Shown piece by piece: positions 31,735-41,743 of a DNA stretch of 64,000 nucleotides (its first letter is position 1; every line of letters begins with the position of its first letter). This stretch comes from Kocuria dechangensis (lineage in GTDB: Bacteria > Actinomycetota > Actinomycetes > Actinomycetales > Micrococcaceae): assembly GCF_014636775.1 (NCBI RefSeq), contig NZ_BMEQ01000011.1:49548-113547 (forward strand). The letters are read 5' to 3'. The translations under genes and the position numbers were made by a program. The notes under the pieces were generated by a model. It had not been told where the DNA came from, did not search any database, and was given only the letters and a program-made list of their open reading frames with translations.

Positions 31735-32622
31735 TCAGGTCCGGGGCCGGGACGGGACGGCGCGGATGGGCCGTCCCACCGCCGTGCACATCGCAGCGAT
31801 CACGTCCTGCTCGCGGGGCAGGGGGTCGCCGAGGCTGCGGCCGGTGAAGAGGCGGATCTGATCGACCGCCTGGTAGATCAGCATATCGAGTCCCGGGGCC
31901 ACGGCTCCCCCGGCCCCCGACCACGCCCTGGCGATCGCGGACGGCCAGGGGTCGTAGGCGGCGTCCAGCAGGACGCCGGTGGTCGTCCGCCCGGACCGCG
32001 CCACCTGCGCGGCGAGCTCGTCGGCGCCGTGGGGCGGCAGCGTGGAGACGACGACGTCGTAGCCCGCCAGCGCGCCGGGGGCCTCGGCCCAGGGCCGCAG
32101 CCGCACGGGCAGGCCGAGCCCGCGCCCGGCCTCGACGGCCCGCTCGGCGCGCGCCGCGGAGCGGACGAAGACGTCGACCGCCGGGGCCCCCAGGCGCTGG
32201 GCCGCCGCGACGGCGGCCGTGGCCGTGCCCCCGCCGCCCAGGACCGCGGCCGCCGGGGTGCCGGGGACCGCTCCCGCCGCGCGGACGGCGCCCACGATCC
32301 CGGCGACGTCCGTGTTGTGGCCCAGGACCGTCCCGCCGGGGCGGAAGACCAGCGTGTTCACCGCGCCCACGGCGGTCCCGAGCTCGGTGAGCTCGTCGGC
32401 GCACCGGGCCGCGACGGACTTCAGGGGCATCGTCACGGACAGCCCCCGCCAGGCGGGGTCCCCGCGCCGGGCGTCCACGAACGCGGGCAGCTGCTCCTCG
32501 ACCAGGTCGTGGGCGGTGTACTCGAGGTCCTCGCCCAGCACCGCGTAGGCGGCCCGGTGCAGGTCCGGGGACCGCGAGTGGCCGATGGGGTGGCCCACCA
32601 CGGCCGCGCGGGCGGGGCTCAC
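31735..32622 (-). CDS. aroE: shikimate dehydrogenase
   Basis: Reduces 3-dehydroshikimate to shikimate with NADPH (295 aa). The substrate site has [15 protein letters not shown] and catalytic Lys in [16 protein letters not shown] motif [17 protein letters not shown]. Closing region [21 protein letters not shown] 32622 overlaps the mltG stop by 4 nt and gives the standard N-terminus; an upstream in-frame Met falls inside mltG. Confidence 0.95.
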   Translation of the reverse strand: MSPARAAVVGHPIGHSRSPDLHRAAYAVLGEDLEYTAHDLVEEQLPAFVDARRGDPAWRGLSVTMPLKSVAARCADELTELGTAVGAVNTLVFRPGGTVLGHNTDVAGIVGAVRAAGAVPGTPAAAVLGGGGTATAAVAAAQRLGAPAVDVFVRSAARAERAVEAGRGLGLPVRLRPWAEAPGALAGYDVVVSTLPPHGADELAAQVARSGRTTTGVLLDAAYDPWPSAIARAWSGAGGAVAPGLDMLIYQAVDQIRLFTGRSLGDPLPREQDVIAAMCTAVGRPIRAVPSRPRT

Positions 32623-33842
32623 GCGCACCGGCCCTCGTTGTCGCCGCACCACTCGTTGTACTCCTCCACGTTCCGGAGGTGCTCGGCGTAGGTCTCGGCG
32701 AACTTCGTCTCCCCCGTGTCGAGGTTCACGGTCACCCAGAAGTAGTAGCCGTTGTCCTCGGGGGCCGCCGCGGCCTTGATGGCGGCGTCGCCGGGCGAGC
32801 CGATCGGGCCGACCGGCAGGCCCTGGTGGGCGAAGGTGTTGTACGGGTTGCCCTTGTCCTGGCGCTCCTCCTCGGTGAAGTCGTAGCCCTTGCGGCCCAG
32901 GCCGTAGGTCACGGACGCGTCCGACTGGATGAAGCCGGAGGTCTCGCCGTCGGGGTTCTGCAGCCGGTTCTCGATCGCGCCGGCCACCACGTCGTAGTGC
33001 TCGGGCTGGACCTCGAACTCGATGATCGAGCCGATGGTGAGGACCTCGAAGATCTGGTCCTCCTCGGTGATCCCGTTGTCGTCGAGGGTCGTCCGGGTGC
33101 GGTCCACCATGGACTGCAGGACCTGCTCGGCGGTGGCGTCCAGGGGGAAGCGGTACTCGCCCGGGTGCAGCCAGCCCTCGAGGGTCGGGAAGCGGTCGGG
33201 GATCCCGAACGTCTCCGTGTCCTCGGCGTAGGCCTCGAACTCCTCGACCGGGATGCCGGTGGACTCGCTGAGGATGCCGAACACGTCCGTCATGCGCAGG
33301 GTCTGGGCGACGGCCGCGTAGTGGGTCGCCTCCTCCTTCTCCATCAGCGCGTCGATCGCCGACTCGGAGCTCATCTCCGTCCGCAGCTCGTACTCGCCGG
33401 GCTGGATGAACTCCTCGGCGTGCTCTTCCTGGTAGGCCTCGATGAAGGTCTCGGCGTCGGCGACGATGCCCTGCTGCTCCAGGGACACCGCCACCTGGCC
33501 GGTGGTGGCGCCCTGGGCGACCGAGAAGGTCACCGGGTCCTTGCCCTCCCCGCGGTAGTCGCGGACCTCGAACCAGCCGAAGGTCGAGCCCAGCACGGAC
33601 ACGGTGATGAGGGCCGCCAGCAGGAACAGGGCCACGGCCGTGGTCAGGGACGCGCGGCCGCGGCGCCTGCGCCGCTTGATCTGCTCGGGGGTGAGCTCCT
33701 CGTGCTCGAAGACGCCGCGCAGGCCGGTGGAGTGCTCCCGCGAGGAGGGCGCGTCCAGCAGGCTGCCGAGGGAGCCGCCGGAGGACCCCCGCGGCGCCTC
33801 GGGGCGGCGGGGAGCCGCCTGGTCGTACGGGTCGTCGCTCAC
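32619..33842 (-). CDS. mltG: endolytic murein transglycosylase MltG (YceG-like)
   Basis: Inner-membrane enzyme that cleaves nascent peptidoglycan glycan strands (407 aa). A cytoplasmic N-terminus of about 60 residues is followed by one transmembrane helix (LTTAVALFLLAALITVSVLG), a LysM-like module and the catalytic YceG domain. The catalytic Glu is likely in TIGSIIEFEVQ, with SDASVTYGLG and NPYNTFAHQGLPVGPIGSPG. GTG 33842 overlaps ruvX. In this order (alaS-ruvX-mltG-aroE) it is conserved in Actinobacteria. Confidence 0.95.
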   Translation of the reverse strand: MSDDPYDQAAPRRPEAPRGSSGGSLGSLLDAPSSREHSTGLRGVFEHEELTPEQIKRRRRRGRASLTTAVALFLLAALITVSVLGSTFGWFEVRDYRGEGKDPVTFSVAQGATTGQVAVSLEQQGIVADAETFIEAYQEEHAEEFIQPGEYELRTEMSSESAIDALMEKEEATHYAAVAQTLRMTDVFGILSESTGIPVEEFEAYAEDTETFGIPDRFPTLEGWLHPGEYRFPLDATAEQVLQSMVDRTRTTLDDNGITEEDQIFEVLTIGSIIEFEVQPEHYDVVAGAIENRLQNPDGETSGFIQSDASVTYGLGRKGYDFTEEERQDKGNPYNTFAHQGLPVGPIGSPGDAAIKAAAAPEDNGYYFWVTVNLDTGETKFAETYAEHLRNVEEYNEWCGDNEGRCA

Positions 33843-34501
33843 GAATGCTCTCCGTCCGGATCGGTGGTCGTCAACGGCGCCTCCCGGGCCCGGTCGGGCG
33901 GCGGGACGGCGTCCTCGGCGCCCGAGGGCCCTGCCGCACGGTGTGCCGCGGCAGGGGGTTCCGCATCAGGGTCTCCCCCATTATGGGGGACCGCGGTGGT
34001 CGCGGTGTGGTGGACGGGCGGGTCCACCGGTGTGCCGGGCTCCGCGCCGGTGGCCCGGCCCCGGTCCACCGCGCTCTGCAGGATGGTCGCGGCGGCCACC
34101 TGGTCCACCTTGTCCATGTGGTGGCGGCGGGCGACGCCGGCCTCCAGGAGCGCCCGGTGGGCGTCCACGGTGGACAGCCGCTCGTCGATCAGCCGCACGG
34201 GCACGGCCCAGCCCTTGGCCCGCAGCCGCCGGACGAGGGCGGAGGCGTAGTCCCGGGCCATGGCGGTGGAGGTGTTCTCCCCGCCGTCGAGGCTGCGCGG
34301 GAGGCCGACGTAGACGGCCACGGCGTCGTGCTCGTGGACCAGCCCGGCCAGGAGCTTGACGTCGAAGCCCTTCTGGGGGTCCCGCCGCAGCGTGGTCAGC
34401 GGCGTGGCGAGGATCCCGTCGGGGTCGCTCAGCGCGACCCCGACGCGGGCGAGGCCGACGTCGACGCCCATCCGCCGGCCCCGGGCGAAGCCGCCGCTCA
34501 C
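33839..34501 (-). CDS. ruvX: RuvX/YqgF family Holliday junction resolvase-like nuclease
   Basis: RNase H-fold nuclease (220 aa), linked in other bacteria to 16S pre-rRNA processing or Holliday junction resolution. N-terminal GVDVGLARVGVALSDPDGI carries the first catalytic Asp. VYVGLPRSLDGGEN, LIDERLSTVDAHRAL and MDKVDQVAAATILQ are further signatures. After residue 155 there is a 65-residue Pro/Ala/Glu-rich tail not found in the compact family. GTG 34501 overlaps the alaS stop. Confidence 0.93.
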   Translation of the reverse strand: MSGGFARGRRMGVDVGLARVGVALSDPDGILATPLTTLRRDPQKGFDVKLLAGLVHEHDAVAVYVGLPRSLDGGENTSTAMARDYASALVRRLRAKGWAVPVRLIDERLSTVDAHRALLEAGVARRHHMDKVDQVAAATILQSAVDRGRATGAEPGTPVDPPVHHTATTAVPHNGGDPDAEPPAAAHRAAGPSGAEDAVPPPDRAREAPLTTTDPDGEHS

Positions 34502-37194
34502 GCGGTGGCGCCGCCCGTCGCGTCGGCGACGTCCGCGAGGACGGCGTCGAGGGCGGCCCCCGTCCGCGACGGGTCCTGCCCGCCGCCCTGCGCGACGTCG
34601 TCCTTGCCGCCGCCGCCGCCGCCGAGGACCTTCGCGGCGGTGCGCACGAGCTGGCCGGCCTTCACGCCGGCCGCGCGGGCGCCCTCCGTGGTGGCCACGA
34701 GGACCACCGGGCGGCCCTTGGCCACGCCGGTCACCGCGACCACGAAGGCGTCGGCCATCATGCGGCCGCGCAGGTCGAGGGCCAGGGACCGCACGTCGTC
34801 GGCCCCGGCGACCTCGCCCATGTCGTGCGCGAGGACCTTGACCGGGCCCACCTGGCGGATGCCGTCCAGCAGGGAGCCGGCCTGCGCCTGGAGCTTCTCG
34901 CGGCGCAGGGCGGCGAGCTCCTTCTCCGCGGTCCTGAGCTTGTCCAGCGTGGTGGCGAGGCGATCGGGGAGCTCGGCCGAGGACTGCACCTTGAGCATGT
35001 CGGTGAGCTGGTGCACGAGGGTGCGCTCGGCGGCGAGGTGCCGGAAGGAGTCCAGGCCCACGAGGGCCTCCACGCGGCGGTTGCCGGAGCCCACGGACTG
35101 CTCGGTGAGCAGGGTCAGCGAGCCGATCTGGGCGGTGCCGCCCACGTGGGTGCCGCCGCACAGCTCCCGGGACCAGGGGCCGTTCATCTCGACCACGCGC
35201 ACGCGGTCCCCGTACTTCTCGCCGAACAGGGACATCGCGCCCAGGGCCTTGGCCTCGTCCAGGGCCATCTCCTGGGTGACGACCTCGAAGTTCTGGTGGA
35301 TCGCGGCGTTGGAGACCTCCTCGACCTCCCGGCGCTGCTCCTCGTTGAGGCCCTCGCCCCAGGCGAAGTCGAAGCGCAGGTAGCCCTCCTTGTTGAAGGA
35401 GCCGCGCTGGACGGCCTCGGGGCCCAGGATGTCGTGCAGGGCCGCGTGGACGATGTGCGTGCCGGAGTGGGCCATCTCCCCCGCGCGGCGGCGGGCGACG
35501 TCGACCTGCGCGACCACGGGCGTCCCGGAGACGGCCTCCCCCTCGCGCACGACGGCCTTGTGCACGGACAGGCCCTTGACGGGCTGCTGAACGTCGGAGA
35601 CCTCGAGGACGAACCCGTCGCCGCTGATGGTGCCGGTGTCGGCGGCCTGGCCGCCGGCCTCGGCGTAGAACGGGGTCTCGTCGAGGACGACCTCGACGTG
35701 CTCGCCGGCCGAGGCGGCCGGGACGCTCACCCCGTCCTTGAGCAGCGCCCGCAGCACGGTCTCGTCGCGCAGCTGGGTGTAGCCGGTGAAGACCGAGCCG
35801 CCCTCGTCGACCAGCCGGCGGAAGACGGAGAGGTCCGCGTGGGCGCCCTTCTTGGCGCGGGCGTCCTCCTGGGCGCGGTGGCGCTGCTCCTCCATGAGCC
35901 CGCGGAAGGCCTTCTCGTCGACGGCGACGCCGGCCTCGGCGGCCATCTCGAGGGTCAGGTCGATCGGGAAGCCGTAGGTGTCGTGCAGCGCGAACGCCTC
36001 GGCGCCGGAGACGGCCCGGCCCCGCTGCCGGGCGGTGGACACGGCCTCGTTGAGCCGGGTGGTGCCGGACTCGATGGTCTTGAGGAACGCCCGCTCCTCG
36101 GCGTAGGCGATCCGGGAGATCCGCTCGAAGTCCTCGGCCACGTAGGGGTAGACGCCCTTCATGGCGTCCCGGGACGCCGGCAGGAGCACGGGCAGGCAGG
36201 GCTCGGTGACGCCCATCAGGCGCATCGCGCGGATGGCGCGGCGCAGCAGGCGGCGCAGGATGTAGCCGCGGCCCTCGTTGGAGGGGCTGACGCCGTCGGC
36301 GATGAGCATCAGCGAGGAGCGGACGTGGTCGGCGACCACGCGCATCCGCACGTCGTCGTCGTAGCCCTCCTCGCCGGCCCGCTCGGAGCCGCGGTAGGTG
36401 CGGCCGGAGAGCTCGGCGGCCCTGTCCAGGACGGGGCGGACCTGGTCGGTCTCGTAGAAGTTCTCGACGCCCTGCAGGAGCATGGCCAGGCGCTCGACGC
36501 CCAGGCCGGTGTCGATGTTCTTCTCGGGGAGGTCGCCGAGGATCTCGTAGTCCTTGCCGGTGCCCTCGCCGCGCTGGTACTGCATGAACACGAGGTTCCA
36601 GATCTCGATGTACCGGTCGTCGTCGACGGCCGGGCCGCCCTCCCGGCCGTAGCGGGCGCCGCGGTCGTAGAAGATCTCCGAGTCGGGGCCGGCGGGGCCG
36701 GGCTGGCCGGTGTCCCAGTAGTTCTCGTCGCGGCCCATGCGCTGGATCCGCTCGGCGGGCAGGCCCACCGTGTCCTTCCAGAGGGCGTACGACTCCTCGT
36801 CGCCCTCGTAGACGGTCACCCACAGCCGGTCGGGGTCGAGGCCGAAGCCGCCCTTCTCCAGCGGGCTGGTCAGCAGCTCCCAGGCCATGGGGATGGCCTT
36901 CTCCTTGAAGTAGTCGCCGAAGGAGAAGTTGCCGGCCATCTGGAAGAAGGTGCCGTGGCGCGCGGTCTTGCCGACCTCGTCGATGTCGAGGGTGCGGATG
37001 CACTTCTGGATGGAGGTGGCGCGCCGGAACGGGGGCGTCTCCTGGCCGAGGAAGTACGGGATGAACGGGACCATGCCGGCGATGGTGAACATGGCACCGG
37101 GCTGGGAGGAGATCAGCGAGGCGGAGGGCACCACGGTGTGGCCCTGGCCTTCGAAGTAGTCCAGCCAGCGCTTGGTGATTTCCTGAGAGAGCAT
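34498..37194 (-). CDS. alaS: alanyl-tRNA synthetase
   Basis: Charges tRNA-Ala (898 aa). Class II catalytic core at the N-terminus (RWLDYFEGQGHTVVPSASL), AMFTIAGMVPFIPYFLG, and an editing domain with HSGTHIVHAAL and the distal CGGTHVGGTAQIG. The C-terminal DHHA1-type domain contains GGGGGGKDDVAQGGG. ATG 37194 shares its first base with the upstream gene's TAA. Its operon continues with ruvX, mltG and aro genes. Confidence 0.98.
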   Translation of the reverse strand: MLSQEITKRWLDYFEGQGHTVVPSASLISSQPGAMFTIAGMVPFIPYFLGQETPPFRRATSIQKCIRTLDIDEVGKTARHGTFFQMAGNFSFGDYFKEKAIPMAWELLTSPLEKGGFGLDPDRLWVTVYEGDEESYALWKDTVGLPAERIQRMGRDENYWDTGQPGPAGPDSEIFYDRGARYGREGGPAVDDDRYIEIWNLVFMQYQRGEGTGKDYEILGDLPEKNIDTGLGVERLAMLLQGVENFYETDQVRPVLDRAAELSGRTYRGSERAGEEGYDDDVRMRVVADHVRSSLMLIADGVSPSNEGRGYILRRLLRRAIRAMRLMGVTEPCLPVLLPASRDAMKGVYPYVAEDFERISRIAYAEERAFLKTIESGTTRLNEAVSTARQRGRAVSGAEAFALHDTYGFPIDLTLEMAAEAGVAVDEKAFRGLMEEQRHRAQEDARAKKGAHADLSVFRRLVDEGGSVFTGYTQLRDETVLRALLKDGVSVPAASAGEHVEVVLDETPFYAEAGGQAADTGTISGDGFVLEVSDVQQPVKGLSVHKAVVREGEAVSGTPVVAQVDVARRRAGEMAHSGTHIVHAALHDILGPEAVQRGSFNKEGYLRFDFAWGEGLNEEQRREVEEVSNAAIHQNFEVVTQEMALDEAKALGAMSLFGEKYGDRVRVVEMNGPWSRELCGGTHVGGTAQIGSLTLLTEQSVGSGNRRVEALVGLDSFRHLAAERTLVHQLTDMLKVQSSAELPDRLATTLDKLRTAEKELAALRREKLQAQAGSLLDGIRQVGPVKVLAHDMGEVAGADDVRSLALDLRGRMMADAFVVAVTGVAKGRPVVLVATTEGARAAGVKAGQLVRTAAKVLGGGGGGKDDVAQGGGQDPSRTGAALDAVLADVADATGGATA

Positions 37195-37577
37195 TACCGG
37201 TGCTTTCCTTCGCGGTCGGTCGAGGGGTCTGTGGGTCCGGCCGGGGGCGCGGCCCCGGGCCGGTGGGGGGTGGCGGCCCCGGGGCCGTCGAGGACCTGCG
37301 GGGCGGGCCCGCGGCCCGCGAGCCCGGCCCGCGAGGCCCCGGGGGCGGTGACGCCGAAGGACTCCCGCAGCTCCGCCTCGCGCTCGTCCATGCCGGCCCT
37401 GACGACGGCGGCGAAGCGGTAGAGGCGGGAGCGCCAGTCGTCGGCGCGCGGGGGGCGGGCGGCGTCGGAGCCCGCGCGCACGGCGAGGTCCTGGCCGGGG
37501 GTGCGGGCCAGGCGGGTGGCGGCCGCGCCGACGACGGCGCCGGCGGCGACGAGGGCGATCTTGCCCCAGAGGCTCAT
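37194..37577 (-). CDS. small membrane-anchored hypothetical protein (DUF6167-like)
   Basis: Protein of 127 aa with one N-terminal transmembrane helix (GKIALVAAGAVVGAAATRLA), a charged central segment (WRSRLYRFAAVVRAGMDERE) and a disordered Pro/Ala-rich C-terminus. It lies between a DUF948 gene and alaS. In Actinobacteria that slot is usually filled by a DUF6167-type protein, so I assign it by position and architecture. ATG 37577; the TAA overlaps the alaS ATG by one base, so translation is coupled. Function unknown. Confidence 0.7.
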   Translation of the reverse strand: MSLWGKIALVAAGAVVGAAATRLARTPGQDLAVRAGSDAARPPRADDWRSRLYRFAAVVRAGMDEREAELRESFGVTAPGASRAGLAGRGPAPQVLDGPGAATPHRPGAAPPAGPTDPSTDREGKHR

Positions 37578-37590
37578 GGTCGGTCCTTCC

Positions 37591-38019
37591 CTACGCCGCC
37601 GGGTCCCGGGGACCCGGTTCGGAGGCGGCTCCGTCGGCGCCGAAGGGGTCGGCGCGGTGGGCGGCCGCGGGGGCGCCGTCGCCGGTGAAGGCCCGCCGGA
37701 CGCCGTGGGAGAACGCCGCGACCTTGATCAGCGGCTGGCCCACGGTGGAGGCCACCAGGGAGGACAGCGCGGAGACGTTCGCCGAGGCGTCGGAGACGTT
37801 CGTCGTGATCCCGTCCACCTTCTCGAGCTGCGAGTTCGTGGTCGACACGGTGCGGGTGACCTCGTCGATGAGCGGGACGGTCTCGTTGTTGAGCGAGCGG
37901 ACGGCCAGCCGCAGCTCGTCGAAGACCTTGCCGAGCTTGAGGATCGGGACGGCGAGCAGGGCCACCAGGACGGCGAACACCCCGGCCGCGAGCAGTCCTG
38001 CGATTTCTCCACCGGTCAT
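37591..38019 (-). CDS. DUF948 domain membrane protein
   Basis: Protein of 142 aa with an N-terminal transmembrane helix (IAGLLAAGVFAVLVALLAVP) and a helical, probably coiled-coil segment (LRLAVRSLNNETVPLIDEV, then TNSQLEKVDGITTNVSDAS), the DUF948 pattern. ATG 38019 is used. It lies 13 nt upstream of the DUF6167-like gene and appears to head the operon running to aroB. Function unknown; the consistent link with alaS suggests an envelope or scaffold role rather than tRNA charging (inference). Confidence 0.85.
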   Translation of the reverse strand: MTGGEIAGLLAAGVFAVLVALLAVPILKLGKVFDELRLAVRSLNNETVPLIDEVTRTVSTTNSQLEKVDGITTNVSDASANVSALSSLVASTVGQPLIKVAAFSHGVRRAFTGDGAPAAAHRADPFGADGAASEPGPRDPAA

Positions 38020-38114
38020 GGGGCGGGGCGCTCCTTGCTGGTCGGTCCGGGGCCGGGCGGGCGGACCGACCCGGGACGTGCGGGGACGGGCACCGGCGCG
38101 GTGCCCGGTGGTCA

Positions 38115-38120
38115 ACTCTA
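38115..38120 (-). promoter_or_regulatory. predicted -10 element of the DUF948-alaS-aro operon
   Basis: TAGAGT preceded by TGT on the minus strand, immediately downstream of the rpsD terminator and about 96 nt before the DUF948 start. Confidence 0.4.
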
Positions 38121-38129
38121 CAGAACAGG

Positions 38130-38159
38130 AGAGCCCGCGGCGCGGGCGCCGCGGGCTCT
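38130..38159 (-). terminator. terminator of rpsD
   Basis: 30-bp near-perfect palindrome (14-bp arms, 2-bp centre) between the rpsD stop and the DUF948 gene. Allowing for a loop, the stem is about 12-13 bp. Confidence 0.78.
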
Positions 38160-38210
38160 GCCCGGTGAGGCCCCATCCCCGGCGGGCGCCGGGGACGGGG
38201 GCCCGCAGGA

Positions 38211-38843
38211 TCAGGCCATGCGGGCGTAGTACTCCACCACGAGCTGCTCCTCGCAGGTCACGGGGACCTCGGCGCGCTTGGGCTTGCGCACCAGCTTGGC
38301 CTGCAGCTTCTCGATCTGGACGTCGAGGTAGCCCGGGGTGTCGGGCAGCACGGCCTGGTGCGCGCCGGCGGCGGCGACCTGGAAGGGGACCATCTTCTCC
38401 GACTTGGGGTGCACGTGGATCAGCTGGCCCTCCTTCACGCGGAACGAGGGGCGGTCCACCCGCTGGCCGTCCACCAGGATGTGGCGGTGCACGACCATCT
38501 GGCGGGCCTGGGCCATGGTGCGGGCGAAGCCGGAGCGCAGGACGAGGGCGTCCAGGCGGGACTCGAGCAGGGCGACCAGGTTCTCACCGGTCTGGCCCTC
38601 CTGGCGCTTCGCCTCGACGTAGGCGATGTGCATCTGCTTCTCGCGGATGTTGTACTGCGCCCGGAGACGCTGCTTCTCGCGAAGACGGACGGCGTAGTCC
38701 GAGTCGGCCTTCCGGCGGGCACGGCCGTGCTCACCGGGGCCGTAGGGACGGCGCTCGAAGTACTTCTCGGCCTTCGGGGTCAGGGCGATCCCGAGGGCGC
38801 GGGACTTGCGCACCTGACGGCGCGCACGCGTGTTGTTAGCCAC
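38211..38843 (-). CDS. rpsD: 30S ribosomal protein S4
   Basis: Primary 16S rRNA-binding protein (210 aa). N-terminal ALTPKAEKYFERRPYGPGEH has no zinc-binding cysteines, so this is the zinc-independent C(-) type. The S4 RNA-binding domain is at LESRLDALVLRSGFARTMAQ and VVHRHILVDGQRVDRPSF. GTG 38843. It stands alone, outside the alpha operon, as is common in Micrococcales. Flanking hairpins suggest monocistronic transcription. Confidence 0.97.
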   Translation of the reverse strand: MANNTRARRQVRKSRALGIALTPKAEKYFERRPYGPGEHGRARRKADSDYAVRLREKQRLRAQYNIREKQMHIAYVEAKRQEGQTGENLVALLESRLDALVLRSGFARTMAQARQMVVHRHILVDGQRVDRPSFRVKEGQLIHVHPKSEKMVPFQVAAAGAHQAVLPDTPGYLDVQIEKLQAKLVRKPKRAEVPVTCEEQLVVEYYARMA

Positions 38844-39062
38844 GTTTACCTTTCACAATGCGGTGCTCTCCCCGTCCGTCGTCCGGTGCGGGGGGAGCGT
38901 GTTCTGGTCGGTCCGGCCTCCGAGGACGGGATCGGTCCCGCCGGAGAGGTGAGGATCAGCCGCAATCCTCTCGTCCTGCAAGCGCCGTGGCCGTCCGTCC
39001 GGCCACCGTGGTTGACGCGGTGGTCGGGCGTGCGGGAGCACGGGCCTTGCCGGCCGACGTCC
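38844..39062 (-). promoter_or_regulatory. rpsD leader region, possible autoregulatory RNA
   Basis: If transcription starts just after the TATACT at 39064-39069, rpsD has a leader of about 210 nt with no gene in it. It contains at least one hairpin (GGCCACCG pairing with CGGTGGTC, about 39000-39025). S4 represses its own synthesis in several bacteria, but I cannot recognise a known S4 leader class here. The rest of the 38844-39186 gap is the promoter and the glpK terminator. Confidence 0.35.
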
Positions 39063-39063
39063 C

Positions 39064-39069
39064 AGTATA
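39064..39069 (-). promoter_or_regulatory. predicted -10 element of rpsD
   Basis: TATACT on the minus strand, close to the TATAAT consensus and striking in this GC content. No clear -35. Confidence 0.55.
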
Positions 39070-39113
39070 GCCTGCCCGCCGCCTCCGCGTGGCGCCGGCG
39101 GAGGGCGTGGCGG

Positions 39114-39148
39114 AGGCGCGCCGCCCGCACGTGCCGGGCGGCGCGCCT
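39114..39148 (-). terminator. terminator of glpD-glpF-glpK
   Basis: Perfect 14-bp inverted repeat (39114-39127 with 39135-39148) and a 7-nt CACGTGC loop. A second smaller hairpin (CGGTCCC, GGA, GGGACCG at 39161-39177) lies between it and the glpK stop. Confidence 0.82.
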
Positions 39149-39186
39149 GCTGGGGCGTCGCGGTCCCGGAGGGACCGGGGGAAGGT

Positions 39187-40710
<1,524 letters not shown>

Positions 40711-40737
40711 GGGTGGTACCTCACTTCGTTGTGACTT

Positions 40738-40790
40738 CGTCGGGAGTTCTTCGGGACTTCTTTTCGGGACCTCTTTTCGGGACTTCGGTG
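40738..40790. repeat. short tandem repeats between glpF and glpK
   Basis: Four imperfect copies of CGGGACTTCTTTT (11-13 bp period) starting at 40741, 40752, 40765 and 40778, with two ACTTCGT copies just before. In the transcribed (minus) strand they are purine-rich AAAAGAAGTCCCG units upstream of the glpK ribosome binding site. Confidence 0.8.
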
Positions 40791-40885
40791 GAGCTGCGTG
40801 GTGGTGGAACGGACGGTGGGTCGGAGGGTGGGATCGGACGGCCGCGGAGGGACGGCTGCGGAGGGACCGCTGCGCAGGGGCGGGC

Positions 40886-41659
40886 TCAGAACATCCGGTA
40901 GGAGCCGCCGGCGAGGATCGCGCCGAGGACGGGGCCGAGGACCGGCACCCAGGAGTAGGACCAGTCGCTGCGGCCCTTGCCGCGGATGGGCAGCAGGGCG
41001 TGGGCGATGCGGGGCCCGAGGTCCCGGGCGGGGTTGATGGCGTAGCCGGTGGGCCCGCCGAGGCTGGCGCCGATGCCGACCACGAGCAGGGCCACGGCCA
41101 GCGGGCCGATCTGGGAGGGGGTGTTGCCGAAGAGGAGGATCACGAGGACGAGCACGAAGGTGCCGATCACCTCGGTGACGACGTTCCACCCGTAGGAGCG
41201 GATGGCGGGGGCGGTGCAGAACACGGCGAGCTTGGCCCCGGGGTCCCCGTCCTCGTCGAAGTGCTTCTTGTACGCCAGGAACGCCAGGACCGCGCCCAGG
41301 AAGGCGCCCGCGAACTCCCCGGCGAAGTAGACGAGCGTGCTGACCGGGGTGACGGCGATCCCGGGAGCGTACTCGGCGGCGCCGCTGGCCCACAGCCCCA
41401 CGGTGACGGCGGGGTTGATGTGGGCCCCGGACTGCCAGCCGACGTACACGCCGGCGAAGACCGCGAGGCCCCAGCCGAAGTTGATCATGAGGAAGCCGCC
41501 TCCCTCCCCCTTGTTCCTGGGGAGCACGGCGTTGGCGACGACGCCGGCGCCGAGCAGGATCAGCGTCGCCGTGCCGGCGACCTCGGACCAGAACACGGTG
41601 GGCAGGGTGACGGCCCCGGACTCGACCGTCTGCATCAGGAGGGTGGACGTGGGCAGCAC
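40886..41659 (-). CDS. glpF: glycerol uptake facilitator (aquaglyceroporin, MIP family)
   Basis: Membrane channel for glycerol (257 aa) with six predicted helices. Two NPA boxes are intact: [12 protein letters not shown] near residue 80 and [13 protein letters not shown] near 205. The second is followed by Asp and Arg, as in glycerol facilitators rather than strict aquaporins. GTG 41659 is the longest start; Met at residue 9 is possible. It lies between glpD and glpK. Confidence 0.95.
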   Translation of the reverse strand: MLPTSTLLMQTVESGAVTLPTVFWSEVAGTATLILLGAGVVANAVLPRNKGEGGGFLMINFGWGLAVFAGVYVGWQSGAHINPAVTVGLWASGAAEYAPGIAVTPVSTLVYFAGEFAGAFLGAVLAFLAYKKHFDEDGDPGAKLAVFCTAPAIRSYGWNVVTEVIGTFVLVLVILLFGNTPSQIGPLAVALLVVGIGASLGGPTGYAINPARDLGPRIAHALLPIRGKGRSDWSYSWVPVLGPVLGAILAGGSYRMF

Positions 41660-41743
41660 TGCGGCTCCTCGGGTGGTGGGTGACGAGGGGTGGGTGGCGG
41701 GCGGGCCGGCCGATCGGCCCGGGGCCCGGTGGGCGGGACCGGC

